Assembly (NCBI GenBank): GCA_025352795.1
Contig: JANXSF010000103.1
Span: forward strand, 1 to 64,000
Source of the DNA: Acidobacteriota bacterium
Lineage (GTDB): Bacteria > Acidobacteriota > Terriglobia > Bryobacterales > Bryobacteraceae
Direction: 5' to 3'
Length of the DNA: 64,000 bases
The translations under genes and the position numbers were made by a program. The notes beneath the pieces are model-generated. The model was not told where the DNA came from and searched no databases. It saw nothing but the letters and a program-made list of their open reading frames with translations. Shown one piece after another: positions 8,363-17,120 of the stretch; the first letter of the stretch is position 1; the number at the start of each line of letters is the position of its first letter.

Positions 8363-9331
8363 ATGGCAACGATGGAATATCGCGAAATTGGATGTACGGA
8401 TTTAAGAGTTTCGATTCTCGGATTTGGGGCCGCCCCTTTAGGTAACGCTTATGGAGAAACGAATCCTGAAGACGCTACACGGGCCGTTCACCATGCTATT
8501 CATCAGGGCATCAACTTCTTTGACGTCTCTCCTTATTACGGCTTGACACTGGCTGAAGAAAGGCTTGGTGTGGCACTGAAAGGCCATCGTAACGAAGTTG
8601 TGCTGATGACAAAGTGCGGTCGTTATGGTTTAGATAATTTCGATTTCTCTGCTGCTCGTCTGCACCATAGCATTGATGAATCTCTAACTCGTCTGCGCAC
8701 GGATCACGTGGATATTCTCTTGGCGCACGATATTGAATTCGGCGACATGCAGCAGATTCTGGAAGAAACAATTCCTGCTCTTCGCAAAATCCAGCAACAG
8801 GGTAAGACGCGTTATATTGGCGTATCGGGCTTGCCATTAGGTGTGTTGAAGCAAGCCGTAGAAACAAAACTACTAGATGTTGTTCTTTCCTATTGCCGCT
8901 ACAATTTGATGATTCAGGACCTGGACCGCTACTTGACTCCGGTGGCAAAGAAATTGAATGTTGGCTTAATCAACGCCTCACCTTTGCACATGGGTATGCT
9001 CACAAAATCGGGTGCACCTGATTGGCATCCAGCCCCGCAGGCATTAAAAAAAGTGAGCCACGATGCGTTTGAATATTGCCAAAAACTTGGTGGTTCACTT
9101 CCCGAAGTTGCATTGCGTTTTGCACTGGATTACCTGCCCGTTGCGTCCACACTCGTCGGTATGAGATCAGTTGCTGAAGTGGATCGCAATTTGAAAACAG
9201 TAGCTAGCACGAATGATCCCGCGCTACTGGAAGCAGTGCAACACGTGATTGGAAGCATGATGAACCGTACTTGGCCTAGTGGTCGTCTGGAAAACAGCGA
9301 TGCACTACTTCTGGGCATTCCGCAAAGTTGA
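8363..9331 (+). CDS. Aldo/keto reductase (sugar dehydrogenase-like)
   Basis: 322 residues of the aldo/keto reductase family, similar in style to L-galactose/L-fucose dehydrogenases (start EYREIGCTDLRVSILGFGAAPLG). The catalytic tetrad is present: D54, Y59, K84 and H122. Likely reaction: NAD(P)-dependent oxidation of a free sugar at C1 or reduction of an aldehyde, in the cytoplasm. ATG at 8363 and ATG at 8372 are both possible starts. The gene is divergent from the sulfatase gene and its 3' end overlaps the convergent LacI gene by 27 bases. Next to an enolase-superfamily sugar-acid dehydratase candidate this suggests a non-phosphorylative sugar pathway; the exact sugar is inference. Confidence 0.9.
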   Translation: MATMEYREIGCTDLRVSILGFGAAPLGNAYGETNPEDATRAVHHAIHQGINFFDVSPYYGLTLAEERLGVALKGHRNEVVLMTKCGRYGLDNFDFSAARLHHSIDESLTRLRTDHVDILLAHDIEFGDMQQILEETIPALRKIQQQGKTRYIGVSGLPLGVLKQAVETKLLDVVLSYCRYNLMIQDLDRYLTPVAKKLNVGLINASPLHMGMLTKSGAPDWHPAPQALKKVSHDAFEYCQKLGGSLPEVALRFALDYLPVASTLVGMRSVAEVDRNLKTVASTNDPALLEAVQHVIGSMMNRTWPSGRLENSDALLLGIPQS

Positions 9332-10318
9332 AGTGCGGATAACCAATTTCGGTTCCAACAAAACTTTTTTGGGACGTGAAGTGACCTTCGCTTCAATCAA
9401 CCGAAGAGCCATTTTCGCAGCCTCTTCACCCAGTGCTGAACTATCCTGATCCACACTGCTCAAGGGGACGCGAAGCAATCCGGCATAGTGAAGATTTCCC
9501 ACGCCGATGACTGCGATTTCATCTGGAATCTTCACCCCGGCATCCAGCAGCGCTGTCAAAGCTCCAATCGCATTGGGGTCATTGAAGCAGAACACTCCAT
9601 CGGGACGCGGCGAAAGTTCCAGCAAAGTATTCATGGCATCATAGCCGCGGGCGTCGGCTTGGTCATCCATGGATGCGCTAGCCACCACAATTTCTTCCTG
9701 TCCAGCTTCCTTCACCGCGTGACGATACCCCAATTCGCGGCCCAATGCGGAGCTGCCCTGTGGACCGCGAATATGAGCGATGCGCTTGCAACCTTGTTCA
9801 ATCAAATGTCGGGTGGCCATGTACCCAGCCTTTTCGTCATCCACTCCAATAAAATTTGCCGAAAGGCCTTCAAAGAAACGATCAATCAAAACGAATGGAG
9901 TTTTCTGTTCTTCTGCTTGGGCGAAACTATTGGCATTGACTTGAGTAGAAGCAACAATCAACGCGTCCACACGTCTGGCAAGTAGATGTTCAATTTCCTG
10001 CTTTTCCAATTCTGGATCTTCTTCTGAAGAAGCAATCACCAGACAATAGCCTCTTTTGCGAAGAATCTTGGTTAGCCCTTTGGCCACTTCGGCAAAAAAC
10101 GGATGCAACAAATCGGGAACCACAAAACCAATCATGTTGGTCTTGCCGGTAACCAAAGCTCGTGCAGCAAGATTGGGGCGATAGTTCAACTGTTTCATCC
10201 GCTCCAACACGCGATTGCGAGTTTCCAAGCTAATGTCGCTATGGTTTCGCAGCACTTTGGAGACGGTCACCACCGAAACCCCAAGTTCAACAGCAATATC
10301 TTTTAACCGCACTGGCAT
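9305..10318 (-). CDS. LacI/GalR-family transcriptional regulator
   Basis: 337 residues. The N-terminal helix-turn-helix is typical (VRLKDIAVELGVSVVTVSKV, residues 3-22) with hinge NYRPNLAARAL, followed by a periplasmic-binding-protein-like sensor domain (GFVVPDLLHPFF..., final VDQDSSALGEEAAKMALRLI). It should repress or activate a sugar-use operon in response to a small effector. It lies 9 bases downstream of the enolase-superfamily gene on the same strand, so the two are probably co-transcribed. It overlaps the convergent aldo/keto reductase gene by 27 bases. The operator was not identified. Confidence 0.95.
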   Translation of the reverse strand: MPVRLKDIAVELGVSVVTVSKVLRNHSDISLETRNRVLERMKQLNYRPNLAARALVTGKTNMIGFVVPDLLHPFFAEVAKGLTKILRKRGYCLVIASSEEDPELEKQEIEHLLARRVDALIVASTQVNANSFAQAEEQKTPFVLIDRFFEGLSANFIGVDDEKAGYMATRHLIEQGCKRIAHIRGPQGSSALGRELGYRHAVKEAGQEEIVVASASMDDQADARGYDAMNTLLELSPRPDGVFCFNDPNAIGALTALLDAGVKIPDEIAVIGVGNLHYAGLLRVPLSSVDQDSSALGEEAAKMALRLIEAKVTSRPKKVLLEPKLVIRTSTLRNAQK

Positions 10319-10327
10319 AACCGCTTA

Positions 10328-11533
10328 TTATCTCACTATGTCTTTACGAAGAGCCTCCTCATTCACAGTGACTCCAAGCCCAGGTGCGTCCGTCAGCCTG
10401 TAATTCGCTCCCTCCACTGCAATTGCTTGCGACGAATAACGGTTGGCAATTTCCACCACAGCCGGGTTGTATTCACAAATACGGCAAGCAGGTGCGGCAG
10501 CGGCGAAATGCAGAGCTGCTGCAATTTGGGGTGCCATGGCAATGCTGACGTGGGGTACAACTTCCATGCCCAGTTCAGCCGCCCGAGCCGCTAAACGCAA
10601 GCCGCCGGTAATGCCCGTGCGACCCAAATCGGGCTGTAGAAATTTGAAGGCACCACGTTCAAAGAACGGCTCCATTTCAAAGGTAGTCCTGTAGGATTCC
10701 CCCAGCGCCAGTGGAGTTCTGGTGAAGTCATTCAGATCCTTGTGGGCAACAGCATCTTCAGGCATCAGCGGAGCTTCAAACCAATACGCATTTCGCGTTT
10801 CCAATTCGCGATCAAACGAACAAGCAGCATGCCAATCCAATCGCCAAAGTGCATCCACTGCGAATTGCGCATCGGGCCCCAGTTGTGCCCGAAGAGAGTC
10901 CATCAGTTCAAAAAGTGAAGATACGTCGCTATCGTGAAAGAGTTTGAATAGGCGGAACCCTGCGCTATAGTGCTTCGCGGCAAATTCCAACTTGTCGTTC
11001 AACGTGGCCCCGGTCAGTCCGCTCAAATAAGCGGGAACAATTTGCTGCGCCGCATCCCCAGCAATCAGCCGCGAAACGGACTTGCCATGAAGTTTACCGG
11101 CAAGGTCCCAAAGCGCAATATCAACACCAGCCATGGCGTCCAACATGAATCCACCAGTTTGCCCACGCACTCGCATGCTGGCATACATTTCATCCCACAA
11201 CCATTCCATTTTTTCGCGGGTTCCATCAAATGGTTGGCCGATTAAGATCGGACGCAACAGGTCCTCAACAATCGTCGCCGCAACGCGTGGAGCAAGCGGA
11301 GCCTGTGCTTCGCCCCAACCCACCAAGCCATTGGAGAGTTCCACTTTAACCAGACACGTTTCAAAATAAGTTGAGTACAGCGCGCGAACGGTGGATGACC
11401 AACGATAAGCGAATTCGCCTGGCTGCAATACCGAAGGAGAACCAGCCGACCCCGTAGCCGACTTCAGATCGCGAGGAAGCCGCACAGGAATCGCATTCAG
11501 CGAGACAATAGCGGGTGGAGAGGAAAGAGACAT
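10328..11533 (-). CDS. Mandelate racemase/muconate-lactonizing (enolase superfamily) enzyme
   Basis: About 401 residues. The enolase-superfamily barrel shows the usual acidic metal ligands: D in FAVDALWRLD, E in WFEAPLMPED and E in LALGESYRTT, plus a candidate catalytic His in VVPHVSIAMAPQ. ALWDLAGKLHGK marks the loop before the barrel. Members abstract a proton alpha to a carboxylate; in this setting a sugar-acid dehydratase is likely. The start at 11533 is preferred because GGAAAG lies 6 bases upstream; an open extension reaches 11638 but would run through the divergent VOC gene. Co-directional with the LacI gene 9 bases downstream. The substrate is not determined. Confidence 0.88.
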   Translation of the reverse strand: MSLSSPPAIVSLNAIPVRLPRDLKSATGSAGSPSVLQPGEFAYRWSSTVRALYSTYFETCLVKVELSNGLVGWGEAQAPLAPRVAATIVEDLLRPILIGQPFDGTREKMEWLWDEMYASMRVRGQTGGFMLDAMAGVDIALWDLAGKLHGKSVSRLIAGDAAQQIVPAYLSGLTGATLNDKLEFAAKHYSAGFRLFKLFHDSDVSSLFELMDSLRAQLGPDAQFAVDALWRLDWHAACSFDRELETRNAYWFEAPLMPEDAVAHKDLNDFTRTPLALGESYRTTFEMEPFFERGAFKFLQPDLGRTGITGGLRLAARAAELGMEVVPHVSIAMAPQIAAALHFAAAAPACRICEYNPAVVEIANRYSSQAIAVEGANYRLTDAPGLGVTVNEEALRKDIVR

Positions 11534-11554
11534 GAATCTTTCCATCATACTTTG

Positions 11555-12034
11555 ATGAATACAATTTCCCCAGCAACCCGAATTGGACACGTCCATTTGA
11601 AAGTAGCCAATCTGGAACGATCCATTGGCTTCTATCATGGCGTGCTAGGTTTCACCATCATGCAACGCCTGGGCGATTCGGCAGCGTTCCTTTCCGCCGG
11701 TGGATATCATCATCACATTGGCCTGAATACTTGGGAAAGTTTCGGAGGATCGCCACCTCCACTAGAATGCACGGGACTCTATCACACAGCGATTCTGTAT
11801 CCCACCCGGGGGGATTTGGCAGATGCCTTACGACGTGTGCTTGCCGCCGAAATTCCGCTGGATGGTGCTGCCGATCATGGTGTCAGCCAAGCGCTCTACC
11901 TGCGCGATCCCGACCAGAACGGCGTGGAGTTGTATTGGGATCGTCCCCAGGCAGAGTGGCCTCGAACTGCTTCTGGAGAGTTGGCAATGTATACGAAGGC
12001 GCTCGACTTGGATAGTCTACTGCAGGCACAATAG
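11555..12034 (+). CDS. VOC-superfamily (glyoxalase/extradiol dioxygenase-like) protein
   Basis: 159 residues. GHVHLKVANLERSIGFY is the classic first betaalphabetabetabeta module with a metal His, HHIGLNTWES holds the second His and DPDQNGVELYWDR the Glu. The style is that of CatE-type catechol 2,3-dioxygenase/glyoxalase proteins of Gram-positives and acidobacteria. It could open aromatic rings or act on a glutathione-free aldehyde; the sequence does not decide. The ATG at 11555 is used rather than the TTG at 11552. Its start is only 21 bases from the divergent enolase-superfamily start, so the promoters must reach into the coding regions. It is followed 4 bases later by the cupin gene. Confidence 0.88.
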   Translation: MNTISPATRIGHVHLKVANLERSIGFYHGVLGFTIMQRLGDSAAFLSAGGYHHHIGLNTWESFGGSPPPLECTGLYHTAILYPTRGDLADALRRVLAAEIPLDGAADHGVSQALYLRDPDQNGVELYWDRPQAEWPRTASGELAMYTKALDLDSLLQAQ

Positions 12035-12038
12035 AAGG

Positions 12039-12407
12039 ATGCCCACGCACATTGCAAGCCCTTCGCGAATCACCGCTGCAGGAAATAAACCCAAGCTGAT
12101 TGATGAATACATTGGTCGAGTAAACTCCAAAACTGAAGCATTGAGTGTGGCTCACATGCGCTCACCCGGCGGATGGGTGGAACCAGGTCAGCGCCCGGAT
12201 TTTGACGAATACACCATTGTCCTGAAAGGCGCTTTGCGTGTGGAATTTGAAGGCGGTGAGATGCTGGTGAACGCTGGCCAAGCGGTCATCACAAACAAAG
12301 GCGAGTGGATCCGCTACAGCACTCCAGGTGATGAAGGTGCGGAATATATCGCCGTCTGCCTACCAGCGTTTGCCATGGGAACAGTTCATCGCGATCCCAA
12401 CGCTTAA
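12039..12407 (+). CDS. Cupin-domain protein
   Basis: 122 residues forming one small beta-barrel: DFDEYTIVLKGALRVEFEGG and VNAGQAVITNKGEWIRYSTP correspond to the two cupin motifs. The usual two His of motif 1 are replaced (RPDFDE), so metal binding, if any, uses acidic residues. AGAAGG sits immediately before the ATG, which is unusually close. The gene follows the VOC gene by 4 bases, so both are probably one transcript and may act on the same small molecule. Function is unknown; cupins of this size act as sugar-binding, isomerase or quercetin-dioxygenase-like proteins. Confidence 0.8.
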   Translation: MPTHIASPSRITAAGNKPKLIDEYIGRVNSKTEALSVAHMRSPGGWVEPGQRPDFDEYTIVLKGALRVEFEGGEMLVNAGQAVITNKGEWIRYSTPGDEGAEYIAVCLPAFAMGTVHRDPNA

Positions 12408-12444
12408 CTGAAAGCGGAAGTTTAATCTTTACTGAATCGATTCA

Positions 12445-13187
12445 ATGCAATTTCAGACCAAGCTGTTCAGATCAATTCTTGTTCTAGTTTCCAGTGTGGC
12501 CGTTGCGCAATCCCTTCCCGATGTGGATAAAGGGCAAGCACTGTTTGAAACTCATTGCACTTTATGCCATGGCATCAACGGCAAGGGTAGCCGTGGCCCC
12601 AGTTTAACCCGCGCGAAATTGGCAAAAGCACCCGACGATGCCGCCTTGAAGAAGCTCATTGAAAGTGGACTGGAACCGGAAATGCCTGGCAGTTGGTTTC
12701 TTCCGAGCAGGATCTGACACACCTCATTAGCTATGTTCGAAGCCTCGGCAAGATTCCGCCAGAACCGATAGTTGGCGATGCTGCACGCGGGTCTAAAATC
12801 TATGCCCAGAACAAATGTTCCGCCTGCCACATTGTTGCAGGCCAAGGGTCTGGCTTCGGTCCGGAGCTTACAGAGATCGCCTCACGCCGCAGCGTGTCTT
12901 ATCTTCGTGATTCCATCACTAGGCCGGCGGCAGCGCTGCCAGAAGGATTCCTGATGATAGAAGCGAAGTTACAATCACGGCAAACGATTCGCGGCATCCG
13001 TGCCAACGAAGACCCGTTTACGATTCAGATCAAAGATTCTGCAGGTCATTTTCATAGCTTGAGAAAATCAAACATCACCACGCTCAACAAGCTGCGAGGC
13101 CAAAGCCCCATGCCCGCCTACAAAATGCCTGTCGCCGATCTGGACGATCTGGTTACTTACATTGCATCCCTTGGAGCCAAACCATGA
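12445..13187 (+). pseudogene. Diheme c-type cytochrome gene with one frameshift
   Basis: The first frame (12445-12717) has a signal peptide and CTLCH (C38/C41/H42) and ends abruptly after EMPGSW. The second frame (12693-13187) resumes with SSEQDLTHLISYVRSLGK, which is the missing C-terminal helix of the first cytochrome domain, and carries the second haem site CSACH. So the two frames are one diheme protein broken near 12690-12700 by a one-base indel. Such exported diheme cytochromes of the PVC/acidobacterial type pass electrons from a partner dehydrogenase in the periplasm. The second frame has only a TTG start and no signal peptide, so it is unlikely to be a separate working gene. Either a real mutation or a sequencing error. 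Confidence 0.8.
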
Positions 13188-13240
13188 AATGGTGGTCTTT
13201 GTTTTTGTGCGTCTAAACGCCCTTGCGCAAGTACCCTACG
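13184..13240 (+). pseudogene. Remnant start of a secreted protein gene after the cytochrome
   Basis: An ATG at 13184 overlaps the cytochrome stop (ATGA), as for a coupled gene, and encodes MKWWSLFLCV before a stop. In the next frame the leader continues with LNALAQVPYA, an evident signal-peptide cleavage region. Homology to any family ends by about 13240, where an unrelated gene begins on the other strand. In related genomes such cytochromes are often followed by a PQQ-type dehydrogenase, so this may be all that is left of one; that identity is inference. Confidence 0.4.
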
Positions 13241-13699
13241 CTATTTGGGTATTTCAGCACATTGCGGTTTTTTGGGGAATCTCTTGAACCCACCAGTGAT
13301 TGCCCAAGCTTCATTTCGCTTGACCAACGTGATTGGATTGGAATCAACAAATCGATGCCAGTCTTCCCAGCCGCTTGAACTAGTCCATAATCGAGAAAGA
13401 CTGTACCGAATGGAACTCAGTGCTTTAAACTCGACGCCATTTGCAAGATCAATGGCAGTTAGCTCTATTGTTTGAAAATTTATTCCACCAATGAGCCCTG
13501 CAACTATTGCGGACTCTTCAGAATTCATGTACCACACGTCGCCGAAGCGAGGGTGGGTACAGGAAGTGTACCGCTCACCCCAATATGCATCCGCCTTCTG
13601 CGCCGCATCTGTAAGATCACTTCCCCAACTAAGAGTCGAAAAAATAAACATAAAACCTCTCGTACCAAACCCAACGCGCCAACAAAGTTTTTTCACCAT
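13241..13699 (-). CDS. Secreted protein of unknown function
   Basis: 152 residues with an N-terminal hydrophobic leader (about residues 8-25, ending near TLSWGS). The remainder is Trp/Ser-rich with short beta-type stretches (DVWYMNSEESAIVAGLIGG, EDWHRFVDSNPITLVKRN). A good GAGGAG ribosome site stands 7 bases before the ATG at 13699, which supports a real gene. I do not recognise the family. It sits immediately against the remnant of a plus-strand gene, so its arrival or a deletion there probably destroyed that neighbour. Confidence 0.6.
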   Translation of the reverse strand: MVKKLCWRVGFGTRGFMFIFSTLSWGSDLTDAAQKADAYWGERYTSCTHPRFGDVWYMNSEESAIVAGLIGGINFQTIELTAIDLANGVEFKALSSIRYSLSRLWTSSSGWEDWHRFVDSNPITLVKRNEAWAITGGFKRFPKKPQCAEIPK

Positions 13700-13992
13700 T
13701 GGAATCTCCTCATTTTGAAGAGAACTGCTTCAAACAGACGCAGCATTGATCGCTACCTAAAGGACAGCGATAAATTTTTTATTACGTTCCAATGGTACCA
13801 AGACATCTTGGAACAAATAGTAATTCTTAGGTGGGTCAATCAGGAAGGTATGATAATTCTGAAGAGGAATCCCTTGTCTTCCCAACTGGGCGATCAGGAG
13901 TGCAATTGGTCTACGAGTCGAGTCTGTCACTCCAGCCACACTGAACTAAAGACTTGATGGGGCTAGGTAATGGATACATGAACGACTAACCG

Positions 13993-16900
13993 CTATACTT
14001 CGACAGTTTCGCGAATCGGGACAGGAACTGTTTTCTTGCGCCGCAACATGTCCTGAAGCGCCGCCATGTACGTATAAACCACAGGCGTCAAATACAAAGT
14101 CACCAGTTGCGAGAACATCAACCCGCCAACAACCACCAACCCCAACGGTTGGCGTGCTTCCCCACCTGCGCCGTAACCCATGGCGATGGGCACCGCGCCC
14201 AGCAGTGCGGCCATGGTGGTCATCATGATCGGTCGGAAACGCGTCAGGCAGCCTTGGTAGATGGCTTCCTTGGGCGTGGCACCTTCCCGTTCTGCATCCA
14301 GCGCAAAATCAATTTGCATGATGGCGTTTTTCTTCACAATGCCAATCAGCATAATCAGGCCTACAAAGGCGTAAATGCTAAGATCCATCTTAAACAGGAA
14401 CAGAGTAATTAAAGCGCCGAATCCAGCGGAAGGAAGTCCGCTCAAAATCGTCAGTGGATGTACGTAGCTTTCATACAGAATGCCCAGCACAATATAGACG
14501 ACCAAGATCGCAACAACCAGCAAGACCCACAGGTTGCCTAACGATCCTTGGAAAGCCTTTGCCGCACCTTGGAAAGTGGAACTGACGTCTGCAGGCAAAG
14601 TCTCGGCCGCAAGCTCACCCACCTGGTGAACCACATCTCCCAAGGCTGCCCCCGACTTCAAGTTGAAGGAAATAGTAACAGCAGGCAACTGTCCGTAGTG
14701 GTTAATCGTTTGAGGACCCGTCTGTTCCGTAATGTCGGCTAAAGTATCCAGCGGAATCAGTTTTCCTCCGCCAGACTTGAAGTAAAGCAAAGACAACGCA
14801 TGCGGATCTTGCTGGTACTTCGGCATCAGCTCCAGCAGCACCTTGTATTCATTGATCGCTGCGTAAATTGTCGAAACCCAGCGCGGGCCATAAGCGTCGT
14901 AAAGCGAATTTTCAATCTGGTTGGCATTCACTTGAACAGCTGCGGCTTTGTCACGATTGATCTTCACGTGCACTTGCGGCGTGGCGATAGCAAGATCACT
15001 TGTAACATCCTCGACGCCATCTAGTTGTTCGATCTTAGCTCGCAATTCCTCAGAGGCCGCATATAGCTTTTGCTCATCCGTGGACTGCATGGAAAGCTGG
15101 TAGATACTCTTGGTCACCTGACCACCAAGCCGGATAGTGGGCGGATTTTGAATGTACACTTTCATGCCCGGAATGTGTGCCAATTGCGGTCGCAAACCGG
15201 CAATCACTTGGTCCACTGCTAACTTGCGCTTCACGCGGGGTTTTAAGTGAACTACTAACTGCCCGTAGTTGGGACCACCCATCGATGAAGCAGCCGCACC
15301 GCCAACACTCGACACCAAGGCCTCAATATTTTCGTCGTTACGGAAGATGTCGGAAATCTCTTTCTGATACTTCACCATCTGAATAAACGAAGTTCCTTGC
15401 GCCGCCTCCGTCACCGCGAAAATCTGGTCTGTATCCTGATCGGGAATGAAGCCCTTGGGGATGTGAATGAACATCCAGCCGGTAGCTCCCAGCACCAGAA
15501 AAAAACTAGCCATGGTGAGCACACGCCGCTCCAAAACCCATTTCAAAGACACATCGTAACCATGAAGCAGGCCGACGAAAAACCTTTCCGTAATGCGATA
15601 AAACCAACCGTGCTCACTATGTCCGCCGCGCAGAAATCGACTGCACAACATGGGCGTCAACGTAACCGACACAACACCTGATATCAGAATCGCCACGGTG
15701 ATGGTTACAGCAAACTCTTTGAACAAACGACCCAAAACGCCACCCATGAACAACACTGGGATGAACACGGCGGCAAGGGAAATGGTCATGGAAACGATCG
15801 TAAAACCAATTTCGCGCGAACCCTTTAATGCCGCCTGCATTGGTTTTTCGCCCATCTCAATGTGACGGACAATGTTCTCAAGCATGACAATCGCATCGTC
15901 CACCACGAACCCGATCGACAAAATCAACGCCATCATCGAAAGGTTATCCAAACTGTAGTTCAGCAAGTACATCACGGCAAACGTTCCGATAATCGAAAAG
16001 GGTAATGCCAAGCTGGGAATCAAGGTTGCAGAGAAACTGCGCAGGAAAACGAAAATAACCATTACCACGAGGCCCAAGGTGAGTGCCATGGTGAACAGAA
16101 CATCGTCGTAGGATTCTCGAATCGATTCCGAACGGTCATACAAAATGTCCATCGAAACAGTTGGTGGAAGTTCTGTCTTGAACGAAGGAAGCAGTTTCTT
16201 GATGCCTTCGGTGACGTCGATTGTATTGGTGCCTGGCTGACGTTGAACCGCCAACACGATGGACCGCGCGCCGCTTTCCTTTTTGTAGAACCAGGATGCG
16301 GTCTTATCGTCTTCCACTCCGTCCGTCACATTGGCGAGTTCATCCAATCGAATGGGCGATCCACGACGATAAGCCACCACCAGCGACTGGTATTGCGCTG
16401 CATTCATCAACTGACCCGACGCCTGCAATGTAAACGCGCGCTGCGGACCAGAAATAGTTCCCGTCGGTAGGTTCACGTTCCAACTCTTTAACGACGTTTC
16501 GATTTCGTTCAAACCGACTTGGCGGGAAGCCAGTGCATGAGGATCAACCTGCACGTGGACAGAATATTTTTGAGCACCCAACACCTGGACCTGCGCCACG
16601 CCTGTAACCATGGAAATGCGCTGCGCAATGCGAGTTTGTGCGTACTCATCCAAAGTGTACAAAGGAACAGTGGGGGACGTAAGTGCCAAGTACAACACCG
16701 GCTGATCAGCAGGATTCACCTTGGTGAACGTTGGAGGAGTCGGCATCCCTGGAGGCAGCAGGCGTGATGCTTGCGTAATTGCCGCTTGGACATCTACAGC
16801 TGCACCATCCAAGCTGCGGCTCAAATCAAACTCCAAAGTGATTTGGGTTGAGCCCAGCGAATTCGAAGAGGTCATCGCGTTCAACCCGGCGATCATGGAA

Positions 16901-17112
16901 AATTGATTTTCCAACGGCTTGGCCACAGCCGATGCCATGTTCTCTGGACTGGCACCTGGCAGACTTGCCGTGACTAACAAAGTCGGAAAGTCGACGTTCG
17001 GCAAATCGCTCACAGGCAACTCGCGATATGCCACCAAACCAAACATCCCGATGGCCAGCATCAGCAATGTGGTGGCAATAGGCCTCTCAATAAAACTCTG
17101 CGAAATATTCAC
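13993..17112 (-). CDS. RND efflux pump, inner-membrane transporter (second pump of the operon)
   Basis: 1039 residues, the normal length for HAE1-type RND pumps. It starts with NISQSFIERPIATTLLMLAIGMFGL, has the paired Asp of TM4 in GFVVDDAIVMLENIV, and the typical repeats of two halves, each with a large periplasmic loop and six membrane helices. RND pumps exchange protons for drugs, lipids or metals and work with an adaptor and an outer-membrane channel. The gene lies 8 bases behind a second, paralogous pump gene, as in MdtBC-type pairs that form mixed trimers. No outer-membrane channel gene is nearby. Confidence 0.96.
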   Translation of the reverse strand: MNISQSFIERPIATTLLMLAIGMFGLVAYRELPVSDLPNVDFPTLLVTASLPGASPENMASAVAKPLENQFSMIAGLNAMTSSNSLGSTQITLEFDLSRSLDGAAVDVQAAITQASRLLPPGMPTPPTFTKVNPADQPVLYLALTSPTVPLYTLDEYAQTRIAQRISMVTGVAQVQVLGAQKYSVHVQVDPHALASRQVGLNEIETSLKSWNVNLPTGTISGPQRAFTLQASGQLMNAAQYQSLVVAYRRGSPIRLDELANVTDGVEDDKTASWFYKKESGARSIVLAVQRQPGTNTIDVTEGIKKLLPSFKTELPPTVSMDILYDRSESIRESYDDVLFTMALTLGLVVMVIFVFLRSFSATLIPSLALPFSIIGTFAVMYLLNYSLDNLSMMALILSIGFVVDDAIVMLENIVRHIEMGEKPMQAALKGSREIGFTIVSMTISLAAVFIPVLFMGGVLGRLFKEFAVTITVAILISGVVSVTLTPMLCSRFLRGGHSEHGWFYRITERFFVGLLHGYDVSLKWVLERRVLTMASFFLVLGATGWMFIHIPKGFIPDQDTDQIFAVTEAAQGTSFIQMVKYQKEISDIFRNDENIEALVSSVGGAAASSMGGPNYGQLVVHLKPRVKRKLAVDQVIAGLRPQLAHIPGMKVYIQNPPTIRLGGQVTKSIYQLSMQSTDEQKLYAASEELRAKIEQLDGVEDVTSDLAIATPQVHVKINRDKAAAVQVNANQIENSLYDAYGPRWVSTIYAAINEYKVLLELMPKYQQDPHALSLLYFKSGGGKLIPLDTLADITEQTGPQTINHYGQLPAVTISFNLKSGAALGDVVHQVGELAAETLPADVSSTFQGAAKAFQGSLGNLWVLLVVAILVVYIVLGILYESYVHPLTILSGLPSAGFGALITLFLFKMDLSIYAFVGLIMLIGIVKKNAIMQIDFALDAEREGATPKEAIYQGCLTRFRPIMMTTMAALLGAVPIAMGYGAGGEARQPLGLVVVGGLMFSQLVTLYLTPVVYTYMAALQDMLRRKKTVPVPIRETVEV

Positions 17113-17120
17113 TGGCCTGG

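Noticed and set aside
12693-13187. Independent monohaem cytochrome gene with a TTG start
   Set aside because: It lacks a signal peptide and begins in the middle of the first cytochrome domain, so it is the rest of the frameshifted diheme gene.
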